Assembly (NCBI GenBank): GCA_016199665.1
Contig: JACQGG010000135.1
Span: 1-5,568, forward strand
Length of the DNA: 5,568 bases
Source of the DNA: Acidobacteriota bacterium
GTDB taxonomy: Bacteria; Acidobacteriota; UBA6911; JACQSX01
Direction of reading: 5' to 3'
In this document: in pieces, positions 1 to 5,568 of the stretch
Position numbering within the stretch: position 1 is the first letter of the stretch
Layout: every line of letters begins with the position of its first letter
Notes under the pieces: model-generated
What the model saw: the letters and a program-made list of their open reading frames with translations, nothing else
The model's database searches: none
Told to the model about the DNA's origin: nothing
Position numbers and translations under genes: made by a program

Positions 1-524
1 CGTTTGAGATCGCCCGGGAGTGGTACTTTGAACGGCTCAGGGAACCTTATCCGCTTCGACCCAACGCGCCCCTCCCGGCGGGCGACTATAATTTTGCGGA
101 CAACCTCCTCGATTTTGCGTCCGACCGCAGCCGGCGGATGTCCGCCAACATCCGCTATACGCCCGGAACCTACTACGACGGCCGGAAAAAAAGCATTCAA
201 GGCGGGATCCGGGTGCAAGCGCCGGAGCATCTGGCCGCGGATTTTACCTACTCGTATGAGCGGGTGAAGTTGAAGCGCAACTCCTTTACCGCCAGCGTCA
301 CTGGCTTGAAAGTCTCCTATGCGTTCAACACCCGGAGCTATCTGGACGTCCTGCTGCAGTACAACAGTGAAAGAAAACAATTAAGCTCGAACATTCGATT
401 CAGGCTCATTCACCGGCCGCTGAGCGATCTGATCCTGGTCTTCAACCAGGAGAAGGATGTCGGGGCTTCCCGCGTCTCCAACAACAATTTTATTGTCAAG
501 TATACGTACCTCTTTGATTTTTGA
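1..524 (+). CDS. DUF5916-like outer-membrane protein, C-terminal part (5' end outside window)
   Basis: This is an open frame entering from the left edge (first full codon at position 3) and ending at TGA 522-524, leaving 173 residues. The sequence alternates hydrophobic and polar residues in successive beta strands. It contains a YTPGTYYDGRKKS turn, a YNSERKQLSSNIRFRLIHRP segment with a downstream LILVFNQEKD strand, and ends in YTYLFDF with a terminal phenylalanine. That pattern matches, from memory, the C-terminal barrel of DUF5916 proteins, which usually carry an N-terminal carbohydrate-binding family 9-like domain and are common in Acidobacteriota, Bacteroidota and Gemmatimonadota. A terminal aromatic residue is the usual signal for outer-membrane insertion by the Bam machinery. 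The N-terminal domain lies outside the window and was not seen. It converges on the minus-strand operon. The function of the family is poorly defined, and a role in surface binding or transport is only inferred. Confidence 0.85.
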   Translation, partial: FEIAREWYFERLREPYPLRPNAPLPAGDYNFADNLLDFASDRSRRMSANIRYTPGTYYDGRKKSIQGGIRVQAPEHLAADFTYSYERVKLKRNSFTASVTGLKVSYAFNTRSYLDVLLQYNSERKQLSSNIRFRLIHRPLSDLILVFNQEKDVGASRVSNNNFIVKYTYLFDF

Positions 525-626
525 AGCAAATCCGGGGACAGACTACTGATTCACCGAATTACTGTGAGGCGTCACCGAGACTCAACCGCCCTTGATGCTT
601 GAGAAACTATGAAATAATTGTTTGAA
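525..626. other. Convergent intergenic gap
   Basis: This 102-base gap lies between two converging genes. I find no strong GC stem followed by a T-run on either strand, so no intrinsic terminator can be called. Two exact copies of TCACCGA sit at 551-557 and 572-578, spaced 21 bases start to start. The motif CGGGGACAGACTAC at 533-546 resembles fragments often seen near decayed REP-associated (IS200-like) elements, but no transposase remnant is present. Confidence 0.4.
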
Positions 627-845
627 TTAGCGACCGCGCTTAGAGCCGACTTTTTGCCGGATCGCTTCCGGCAGGTCGGCGAGCACCTGGTCGTGACGGA
701 GCAAGATAGCCTTGATTTGCTCAAGATCCGCTCTAATCGCTGCCACTTCCAGTTTCGTTTCGGACAGGTGAGAGAGGAATGTGGCCTGATTCTGGATCAA
801 GACCGCCATCGCCTGTTCAATCCGACTTTGTCTTATGTACGCCAA
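627..845 (-). CDS. Small coiled-coil protein of unknown function
   Basis: This is a 72-residue protein if started at TTG 845-843. It is highly charged and helical, with heptad-like spacing from about residue 10 to 55 (segments EQAMAVLIQNQATFLSHL and VAAIRADLEQIKAILLRHD). It ends in LPEAIRQKVGSKRGR, a basic tail similar to that of many small uncharacterised coiled-coil proteins. There is no signal peptide or membrane segment, so it is probably cytoplasmic, unlike its operon partners. Start choice: a GGGGGGA tract at 853-859 lies 7 bases before TTG 845-843 and only 1 base before the in-frame TTG at 851-849, so 845 is preferred. An in-frame ATG at 809-807 would give 60 residues and remove the overlap. 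From TTG-845 it overlaps the end of the binding-protein gene by 29 bases, which suggests translational coupling. The function is not recognised. The frame is probably real given its coiled-coil character and tight packing. Confidence 0.6.
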   Translation of the reverse strand: MAYIRQSRIEQAMAVLIQNQATFLSHLSETKLEVAAIRADLEQIKAILLRHDQVLADLPEAIRQKVGSKRGR

Positions 846-1857
846 AGGCAAATCCCCCCAGTTGGCTCAGGACCCCTTCTATGATCTGACAGGTCTTGCA
901 GGCATCGGGAGAGGAGCGGAAGGTAAAGAGCAACCGGGCATCGGTTCCCAGCACCAGGTGAGCTTGAGTCGTCTCGGCAAATTCAAGCACGTTTAAAGTT
1001 CCGTCCCTGTCAATTTGTGAAAAAGTCGGGGAGTTGTTGACACCGGTCCTGTCAAAGCAGAAGCGCCCGTCCCGCCTTGCAGTTTCGAGGAAACGTGACT
1101 CGAGGGAGCCTGGAATCGCGGCAATGACCGGGTGCAGAGCCGGGTCGCAAATAGCCTCAAAAACCTGCCGGGCGGTCTTTAAAGGGTTTGAGGAGCCGGT
1201 AAAGTCCCGTGGCGTGCGGACAGCGGTCAGTATCGCGGGCACGTAACTACAAGTGAAATCGTTCTGGGTTAACCGGGTGGCGTCTATGGCGAAACCTCCG
1301 CCGTTAATATCCCAACAGGAGTCGCTTCTTGATTCTTTCCCAGCCTCGCGATCCCTTGCCTCACAGTTTGGATCATCCGCAGTCGCCAATCTCGTGAACA
1401 TCTCGTTGAGAGGAATGTGCGATTGCACTAGCCGGAAATCAATCTTCCTGCCGTAGTGCCTGGAAAGCTTCTCAACAATCAAGGGCCACATTCGGATGGC
1501 GATGCCGTCAGGCAGGCGGTCGCCGGCTCTTATGAACGAAAAAGGGATTGGGTCCGCGCTAAAACCGACACGAATAACCCTTTTTTCGAGGATGCGGTCC
1601 AGCAAAGACCCTTGGGTTACGCTTGGATATTCGGCGCAGAGAGCAGGATCGGAAATCTTGGCTGCGGGAATTCCAAAGTCGTTCAGCAAAAAATCCTTGA
1701 AGCGGGGGTCGACCATGAGCTGTGCAAGGGCGGCTGAAATGGCATCGCGCAATTCCCCGTCATTTACACCTCCCTGGACGACCGAGTTCGAAGTCGAGAG
1801 TAGAAGACCTACCGCCAACCCGGTTGCAACCAAAGCTCTTGTGAGCATTCTTTGCAT
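817..1857 (-). CDS. Exported solute-binding-like protein (SBP_bac_3/PBPb type), cysteine-rich, no adjacent transporter
   Basis: This is a 346-residue protein. Residues 1-30 look like a Sec signal peptide (hydrophobic stretch ATGLAVGLLLS). Residues 31-90 form an N-terminal helical extension not usual in the family. From residue 94 the sequence follows the type 2 periplasmic binding fold: VIRVGFSADPIPFSF resembles the first strand, DGIAIRMWPLIVEKLSRHYG the first helix, and DINGGGFAIDATR to FTCSYVPAIL the 'D-x-x-x-G-G, then T-x-x-R' hinge block. Eight cysteines (74, 165, 181, 203, 237, 267, 320, 323) are present, including a CKTC pair, which suggests disulfides in the periplasm. The protein stops soon after GGFAFGVHKTKSD, where relatives usually continue with one or two helices, so the C-terminus appears short. 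The ATG directly abuts the stop of the cupin gene (TAGATG), implying coupled translation; Met4 is an alternative start. No permease or ATPase lies nearby. The ligand is unknown, and a sensory or accessory binding role is inferred. Confidence 0.75.
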   Translation of the reverse strand: MQRMLTRALVATGLAVGLLLSTSNSVVQGGVNDGELRDAISAALAQLMVDPRFKDFLLNDFGIPAAKISDPALCAEYPSVTQGSLLDRILEKRVIRVGFSADPIPFSFIRAGDRLPDGIAIRMWPLIVEKLSRHYGRKIDFRLVQSHIPLNEMFTRLATADDPNCEARDREAGKESRSDSCWDINGGGFAIDATRLTQNDFTCSYVPAILTAVRTPRDFTGSSNPLKTARQVFEAICDPALHPVIAAIPGSLESRFLETARRDGRFCFDRTGVNNSPTFSQIDRDGTLNVLEFAETTQAHLVLGTDARLLFTFRSSPDACKTCQIIEGVLSQLGGFAFGVHKTKSD

Positions 1858-3261
1858 CTAGTTGCTGCCCGTTTTCTTCTTTTTCCAGATCTCCTCCATC
1901 ACCGGGTCGATTACTCTTGACGAAGCCCGAAAAAGCTTCTCGACTTCAGGATTCTCTTCTTCATAGGGCACATCGCCGGTTTGGAAGTTGGTTCCCAGTC
2001 TGCTGAGATAACCGCTGGTGGTGTAGCGCACGAACCGCGCCGGTTTTTCTCCGATGTTAAAGTGCTGGTGATACCAGTACTTGGGCACGCCGACCAGGCT
2101 CCCCTCTTTCCAGTCCACTTTGGTCCGTTTCTTGAAATCATCTTCCCAGATGAGCGAATACCCCTCTCCTTCGGTGATGTAGATGAACGCCTCATTCAGA
2201 TGCGCGTGCGCTCGATGGTACCGGCCGGCGGGAATCTCCGATATTCCAGCCCCCCCCAGGACCTGGTTGCCGCCGAGACGGACATTCATGGCGGTGGCCC
2301 CAACCCCCCGACTTTCGTATTGATACAAAACGCTTTGCTTCACGTTGGGGATGACATTCATGATCTGCTCTCTTCCACCCTGGTTGGTGCTGAGCTTGGT
2401 GAAATTCTCCTCAGCATCATAACGGTCGCGAAAGGCGTATTCCACCCCGCCGACAAACTGCGGGTTGCCAAAGGTATTCAGCGTGAAAGGAAAGTTAGTC
2501 AGTGCCAGGAAGCGCGCCGGATTCTTGGCATCCGTATTCACATGCTGGTGGAAAACGTTGAGTGGGATCGAAAATGCCGTATCCCTCTGCCACTCGATCT
2601 TCTGGGGACGCCGGCTTTCCTGTTGAAGCATGGTGTAGCCCTTGCCTTCCAGAATATAGATATTTTCTTCGTGAAGGTGCCGATGACCTTTCAGGCTTGC
2701 CCCCGGCGGGAGTTCCTCCACCCTGGCATCCAGAAACTGGGTGCCGGACAACCGAAAGTATGCCCCCAGCCCTCCGGTCTCCTTCCAGGGTTTTACCTCA
2801 ATCTTGCGCGTGTCCTCCACGGCCAGCCCCTGGCTGACTGGAATTTCCAGTTTCTCCAGCCACTCGTCATAAGGTGTCTTGTCGTTCGGCGCCTCAGGCA
2901 TTATCCTGCCGGACCTGTTGCCCTCGCCCGCTTCCAAGGTAAGGTCGACCTCCGCCTTTTCCTTACCGACGCGGAGGCTCTGCTCGCGCCGTGCAACGCG
3001 AAAGCCGGAGAGGGCCGTTTCGATTTCATAGTCCCCCAAGGCCAAATTGGGGATCTGATAGCGGCCTTGATTGTCGGTAACCGCGGCGCCTTTGGTTCCA
3101 GTGTCCTTGTGGGTGATCGTCAGCGTCACGCCTTGCCGAGGTGACCCTGACTCATCCCTGACCAGGCCGGAAATCGTTCCGGGTCGGTTTTGCCCTTGAA
3201 GCACGGGGGCGCAGAAAAGCAATCCCGCCACCAGGCTGCACAAGAATCCCCGCTTCACCAT
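1858..3261 (-). CDS. Exported double-cupin protein with N-terminal carboxypeptidase-regulatory-like domain
   Basis: This is a 467-residue protein. Residues 1-23 form a signal peptide (SLVAGLLFCAPV; the residue before Cys is Phe, so this is not a good lipobox). Residues 28-112 match the CarboxypepD_reg Ig-like fold (GTISGLVRDESGSP, TDNQGRYQIPNLALGDYEI). Two cupin domains follow. Cupin 1 has H193-R-H195-L-H-E198 and, about 40 residues on, PLNVFHQHVN with H238. Cupin 2 has H352-A-H354-L-N-E357 and PKYWYHQHFN with H398. Both therefore keep a complete 3-His/1-Glu metal site, and the shared HQHxN signature points to an internal duplication. Bicupins of known function include dioxygenases such as gentisate dioxygenase, oxalate decarboxylases and isomerases, but the reaction here cannot be assigned. 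The last 30 residues are charged (IWKKKKTGSN). The start is fixed by a strong GAGGAGG site 6 bases upstream. It lies 83 bases behind the amidohydrolase gene and directly abuts the binding-protein gene. Confidence 0.88.
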   Translation of the reverse strand: MVKRGFLCSLVAGLLFCAPVLQGQNRPGTISGLVRDESGSPRQGVTLTITHKDTGTKGAAVTDNQGRYQIPNLALGDYEIETALSGFRVARREQSLRVGKEKAEVDLTLEAGEGNRSGRIMPEAPNDKTPYDEWLEKLEIPVSQGLAVEDTRKIEVKPWKETGGLGAYFRLSGTQFLDARVEELPPGASLKGHRHLHEENIYILEGKGYTMLQQESRRPQKIEWQRDTAFSIPLNVFHQHVNTDAKNPARFLALTNFPFTLNTFGNPQFVGGVEYAFRDRYDAEENFTKLSTNQGGREQIMNVIPNVKQSVLYQYESRGVGATAMNVRLGGNQVLGGAGISEIPAGRYHRAHAHLNEAFIYITEGEGYSLIWEDDFKKRTKVDWKEGSLVGVPKYWYHQHFNIGEKPARFVRYTTSGYLSRLGTNFQTGDVPYEEENPEVEKLFRASSRVIDPVMEEIWKKKKTGSN

Positions 3262-3344
3262 AGTTCTCCTCCTCGAATTGATTCTGGGGTAAGAGTCCCT
3301 TTCAACGGCCCCCTACCGGTTGAAGCCAGGCTCCGCAGATCGTC
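3262..3344 (-). other. Intergenic spacer between amidohydrolase and cupin genes
   Basis: This is an 83-base spacer inside the presumed operon. It contains the cupin ribosome binding site at its downstream end. A weak inverted repeat, TTCAAC at 3301-3306 with GTTGAA at 3319-3324, gives a 6-bp stem with a 12-base loop. No T-run follows on the transcribed strand, so it is not a convincing terminator and read-through is expected. Confidence 0.4.
3268..3274 (-). promoter_or_regulatory. Strong ribosome binding site of the cupin gene
   Basis: On the minus strand GAGGAGG lies 6 bases before ATG 3261-3259. It is a near-perfect Shine-Dalgarno sequence and fixes this start. Confidence 0.85.
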
Positions 3345-5174
3345 TTACTCTCCTTCGAGAGCCACTGCTGTCGGAATGACCTTCAGTCCCAGCAGACCGT
3401 CTCGATCATAGGCCACCTTGCCTCCCACAATCGTCGCCAGAATCGGGATCTTGGAAATATCCTGCTCTGGGACCGTCATAAAGTCTCCGCCCAGGATCAC
3501 CATGTCGGCCAGCTTGCCTGTCTCGATGGATCCGACTTCGCGTTCGCTCTTGTGGTACTCCGCGGGCCAGATCGTCGCCATCCGCAGCGCCTGCTCGCGG
3601 GTGATCTTCTCGTCGCGTCCCCAGATCTGTCCGGTCGATTCGTTTTCCCGCGTCACCGACTTCTCAATCAGCATCATGTAGGCGCTCGGTACTTTGTCGA
3701 ATCCGTTGGGGTGCTCAAAAGTGACCTTGATCCCCTTGTCGATCAAGCTTTTGATCGGACTCATCCGGTGCACCCCATCCGGTCCATACTGCAGTTTCAA
3801 TTCGACGGGATCTCGAATAAACAGATAATGCATTCCCACCGACTGGAATAAGCCCAGCTTGGCGGACCGGTCTATTTGATCGCTGTTCCTCATCTGCCCG
3901 TGTACCGAGCCAAAGCGCCGGCCCTTGGTCGGGTTAATCTTGTCTATTTCCTCATAGGCCTGCATGAGCGCCTCGTAGGCTCCATCCCCTTTGGCGTGAA
4001 TCTCCGTGATGTTCCAGCCCATCTTTCCGGCCTCAATAATCGTGTTGTAATCGCTGTTCTTCTTCCACCACTCCTCCCTCTGCTTCCAGACTGCCGGATC
4101 GTAGGAGCCGGTAATTTCCGCCCAGGCAAACATCCCATAATCCCCGTAAGTATCGCGCGCCACGTGCCCCAGTTTGGGCTTGAGCGTGTACGCGGATCCG
4201 TACTTCTCATTGCTGTCGGGAGGCACCACGGTTCCGCCGCTGATTCGAAACCACTCATCCCCCAGTTCGGTCAGGTTCCCCACGCGCTTGAGCAGTCCCA
4301 CCGCGTTGGGATTCATTTGCAGCTCCAACACGGCACGCACCCGAAGGGGAAGTCTTCCTGTCTGCTGGAGCTTTCGCACCAAGCTGAGCGACATTCCGTT
4401 AAAGCGGCCTCCTATCGTCGTCAAGCCCCAACTGGCCGCAAAGCGCAGCAACTGCTCCTGCTTGGGCGCCAGCTCGTCCAAATCCAACCACGGCACCACT
4501 TCATAGCGCACCACCCCGCTGGCATGCCCGATGAGCCAACCCGTAAACTTGCCGCTCGGGTCGGTCATGTACCCGGGTGTAGTCCGGATGCTGTCGGGAA
4601 GCAACCGCAGCGTCTGGCTGTTGATGATCGATTTGTTGGAGCTGTGGGGGCTCATCAGCAAGGGGTTGTTGGGCACAACCTGGTCCAGCGTCTCGAGGGT
4701 CAGCTTGGCGATATTTGAGTTGTTGGGACAGTAAATGTGGACCCACTCCCCGGGTTTTTTCGAGGCGGCCGCCTTTCGGATCCCCTCCAGCCCCCCTTCC
4801 ATCGTGGTAAAGTCCACGGTGGCCCCCGGGAATCCCGACGGGCTTCCCGGACCCTGGGTCAGGAAAAATCCCGTGTGGACCTCCACCAGCCCGGGGATGA
4901 TGCTCTTGCCTTGCAGATCAAGCTGCTTGGTGGCGGGACCGGCCATCTTCAGGATTCGGTCATTCATCCCCACGGCCTGAATCTTCCCGCCCAGGACAGC
5001 CACGGCCTGAGCCACGGAAAACTTCTCGTCCACGGTCATGACCTTGCCGTTGTGCAAGATCAAATCGGGGTAGACCAGAATCTCCGGCGGCAAATCCTGC
5101 TGGGCGACAACTGTAGCGCCGGCAATCAAGTTGGCGGCAACCAAAACCAGAATTCGAGCTCTTGAACAGATCAT
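3345..5174 (-). CDS. Exported amidohydrolase-superfamily protein (YtcJ/Amidohydro_3-like) with altered metal site
   Basis: This is a 609-residue protein, near the usual length for exported Amidohydro_3 members. Residues 1-24 are a signal peptide (RILVLVAANLIAGATVVA). Residues 36-95 form the N-terminal beta-sandwich start (DLILHNGKVMTVDE, AVAVLGGKIQAVG). The barrel entry is IIPGLVEVHTGFF. C-terminally, KITREQALRMATIWPAEY and GSIETGKLADMVILGGDFMT, then ILATIVGGKVAYD, are classic for the family. Expected metal and active-site positions are mixed. H393 (EIHAKGD) and H425 (GSVHGQM) are kept. The entry motif HxH reads H100-T-G102, and the late 'GSD' Asp is replaced around FEHPNG (residues 486-491). 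Normal metal-dependent hydrolysis is therefore doubtful: it may use fewer metals, have a changed chemistry, or bind without catalysis. It is the first gene of the operon, with an AGGAGGG site 7 bases before ATG. The fold and family are well supported but the substrate is unknown. Confidence 0.88.
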   Translation of the reverse strand: MICSRARILVLVAANLIAGATVVAQQDLPPEILVYPDLILHNGKVMTVDEKFSVAQAVAVLGGKIQAVGMNDRILKMAGPATKQLDLQGKSIIPGLVEVHTGFFLTQGPGSPSGFPGATVDFTTMEGGLEGIRKAAASKKPGEWVHIYCPNNSNIAKLTLETLDQVVPNNPLLMSPHSSNKSIINSQTLRLLPDSIRTTPGYMTDPSGKFTGWLIGHASGVVRYEVVPWLDLDELAPKQEQLLRFAASWGLTTIGGRFNGMSLSLVRKLQQTGRLPLRVRAVLELQMNPNAVGLLKRVGNLTELGDEWFRISGGTVVPPDSNEKYGSAYTLKPKLGHVARDTYGDYGMFAWAEITGSYDPAVWKQREEWWKKNSDYNTIIEAGKMGWNITEIHAKGDGAYEALMQAYEEIDKINPTKGRRFGSVHGQMRNSDQIDRSAKLGLFQSVGMHYLFIRDPVELKLQYGPDGVHRMSPIKSLIDKGIKVTFEHPNGFDKVPSAYMMLIEKSVTRENESTGQIWGRDEKITREQALRMATIWPAEYHKSEREVGSIETGKLADMVILGGDFMTVPEQDISKIPILATIVGGKVAYDRDGLLGLKVIPTAVALEGE

Positions 5175-5403
5175 GATTTTTCCCTCCTCAATCTGAGAAC
5201 CGCGCGCGTTAGTCTGCGGCGCGCTGACGCATTGAAATTCCGCACCGCTCCCTGACGGTCGCGGTCCGGTGACAGTAGTTCAGCTAGTGTCTCCTACAAA
5301 GATGCCCTGCTGCACCTCTAACACTTGAATCGGTACCACCAACTCTTGCCTCCAGGTCATTCAGATTTCCTGCAACGACCGATTCCTAACGGCTCAATCT
5401 GCC
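5175..5403 (-). other. Upstream leader of the operon, no gene seen
   Basis: This non-coding stretch holds the ribosome binding site and presumably the operon promoter. I see no good -35/-10 pair on the minus strand. Two GC-rich inverted-repeat candidates occur: GCGCGC at both ends of a segment near 5202-5225, and ACCGC/GCGGT around 5240-5266. Both are short and may simply reflect composition. No open frame of interest, tRNA or recognisable riboswitch was found. Confidence 0.35.
5182..5188 (-). promoter_or_regulatory. Strong ribosome binding site of the amidohydrolase gene
   Basis: On the minus strand AGGAGGG lies 7 bases before ATG 5174-5172. It supports this start, which also gives a full signal peptide. 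Confidence 0.85.
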
Positions 5404-5466
5404 GCCGCTACGCGGCTTGTAATGGCGTTGCGCCTGTCCGGGGGCTCACGCCCCCGGCTACGATTC
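5404..5466. repeat. Repeat unit A (complete, three hairpins)
   Basis: This is the full 63-base unit. The stems are 5404-5408 with 5412-5416, 5424-5427 with 5431-5434, and 5438-5445 with 5450-5457, followed by linker CTACGATTC at 5458-5466. Confidence 0.85.
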
Positions 5467-5512
5467 GGCCGCCGCTGCGCGGCTGGGGGGCTTACGCCCC
5501 CGGCTACGATTC
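5467..5512. repeat. Repeat unit B (short variant, two hairpins)
   Basis: This 46-base variant keeps the first hairpin (5471-5475 with 5479-5483, loop TGC) and the large hairpin (5486-5491 with 5496-5501, loop TTAC). It lacks the middle TGTAATGGCGTTGCGCC segment. The loop change TCAC to TTAC leaves the stem intact, and the stem-only conservation suggests that structure matters. Confidence 0.8.
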
Positions 5513-5516
5513 TGGC

Positions 5517-5568
5517 GCCGCTACGCGGCTTGTAATGGCGTTGCGCCTGTCCGGGGGCTCACGCCCCC
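5517..5568. repeat. Repeat unit C (truncated by window end)
   Basis: This is identical to the first 52 bases of unit A. The large hairpin starts at 5551 and its 3' arm is cut at the window edge. Confidence 0.85.

Larger units (their letters stand above)
5404..5568. repeat. Tandem array of GC-rich hairpin repeats, continuing past the window end
   Basis: A 52-base sequence at 5404-5455 recurs without mismatch at 5517-5568, 113 bases apart. A shorter variant unit lies between them (5467-5512) and lacks the middle segment. Each full unit contains three hairpins: GCCGC-TAC-GCGGC, GGCG-TTG-CGCC, and CCGGGGGC-TCAC-GCCCCCGG (8-bp stem, 4-base loop). A linker reading CTACGATTC follows. The linker block CCCCCGGCTACGATTC occurs at 5451-5466 and again at 5497-5512. 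The array resembles REP-like or other palindromic intergenic repeats of large soil-bacterial genomes. Possible roles are transcription termination, mRNA stability or non-autonomous mobility, all inferred. The last copy is cut by the window edge within the stem of its large hairpin. Confidence 0.9.

Noticed and set aside
4..267. Plus-strand frame overlapping the DUF5916-like gene
   Set aside because: It is a low-complexity Ser/Arg/Pro-rich translation in the wrong frame of a gene whose C-terminal barrel is recognisable.
817..851. Frameshift joining the binding protein to the downstream frame
   Set aside because: The downstream frame reads as a coiled coil and does not resemble the missing C-terminal helices of a binding protein, so two overlapping genes are likelier than one broken gene.
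618..884. Plus-strand open frame opposite the small coiled-coil gene
   Set aside because: No ribosome binding site or domain was seen. The minus-strand reading gives a coherent coiled coil and fits the operon.
1981..3144. Long plus-strand open frame (387 codons) opposite the cupin gene
   Set aside because: It begins with TTG and has no ribosome binding site I can see. It shows no recognisable domain and lies wholly antisense to a gene with strong domain evidence, so it is a composition-driven shadow.
3301..3324. Inverted repeat TTCAAC/GTTGAA as an intrinsic terminator after the amidohydrolase
   Set aside because: The stem is only 6 bp and AT-rich with a 12-base loop, and no T-run follows on the minus strand.
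3876..4718. Plus-strand open frame (280 codons) opposite the amidohydrolase gene
   Set aside because: It is antisense to a well-supported gene, and its translation is His/Pro/Leu/Arg-rich as expected for a shadow of GC-rich coding DNA.
5404..5568. CRISPR array
   Set aside because: The repeats are themselves multi-hairpin units with near-identical linkers and irregular spacing. There are no unique spacers of even length and no cas genes.

Overview
The window looks like chromosomal DNA from a free-living Gram-negative bacterium of moderately high GC, most plausibly an Acidobacteriota member or relative. This is inferred from three things: the C-terminal outer-membrane barrel of a DUF5916-type protein, a carboxypeptidase-regulatory-like (CarboxypepD_reg) domain on an exported protein, and GC-rich tandem hairpin repeats between genes. 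No rRNA, tRNA, CRISPR array, intact transposase or phage gene is visible.

Layout: (a) positions 1-524, plus strand, hold the last 173 codons of a DUF5916-like outer-membrane protein. (b) Positions 525-626 are a short convergent intergenic gap without a clear terminator. (c) Positions 627-5174, minus strand, hold four genes that read as one operon, in the order of transcription: an exported YtcJ/Amidohydro_3-like amidohydrolase (5174-3345), an exported CarboxypepD_reg plus double-cupin protein (3261-1858), an exported cysteine-rich solute-binding-like protein (1857-817), and a small coiled-coil protein (about 845-627). The second and third genes abut as TAGATG and the third and fourth overlap, so translational coupling is likely. 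(d) Positions 5175-5403 are the upstream leader, with a strong ribosome binding site but no convincing promoter. (e) Positions 5404-5568 are a tandem array of GC-rich hairpins that runs off the end of the window.

The four-gene cassette is the most interesting content. Its first three products carry N-terminal signal peptides and should act in the periplasm or at the cell surface. The amidohydrolase has lost recognisable metal ligands (HxH reads H-T-G, and the usual late Asp is absent). In contrast, both cupin domains keep a complete 3-His/1-Glu metal site. The binding protein has no permease or ATPase beside it and carries eight cysteines. A cautious inference is a periplasmic module that binds or processes a small molecule, with the cupin protein as the likeliest metal-dependent catalyst. 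The substrate cannot be named from sequence.
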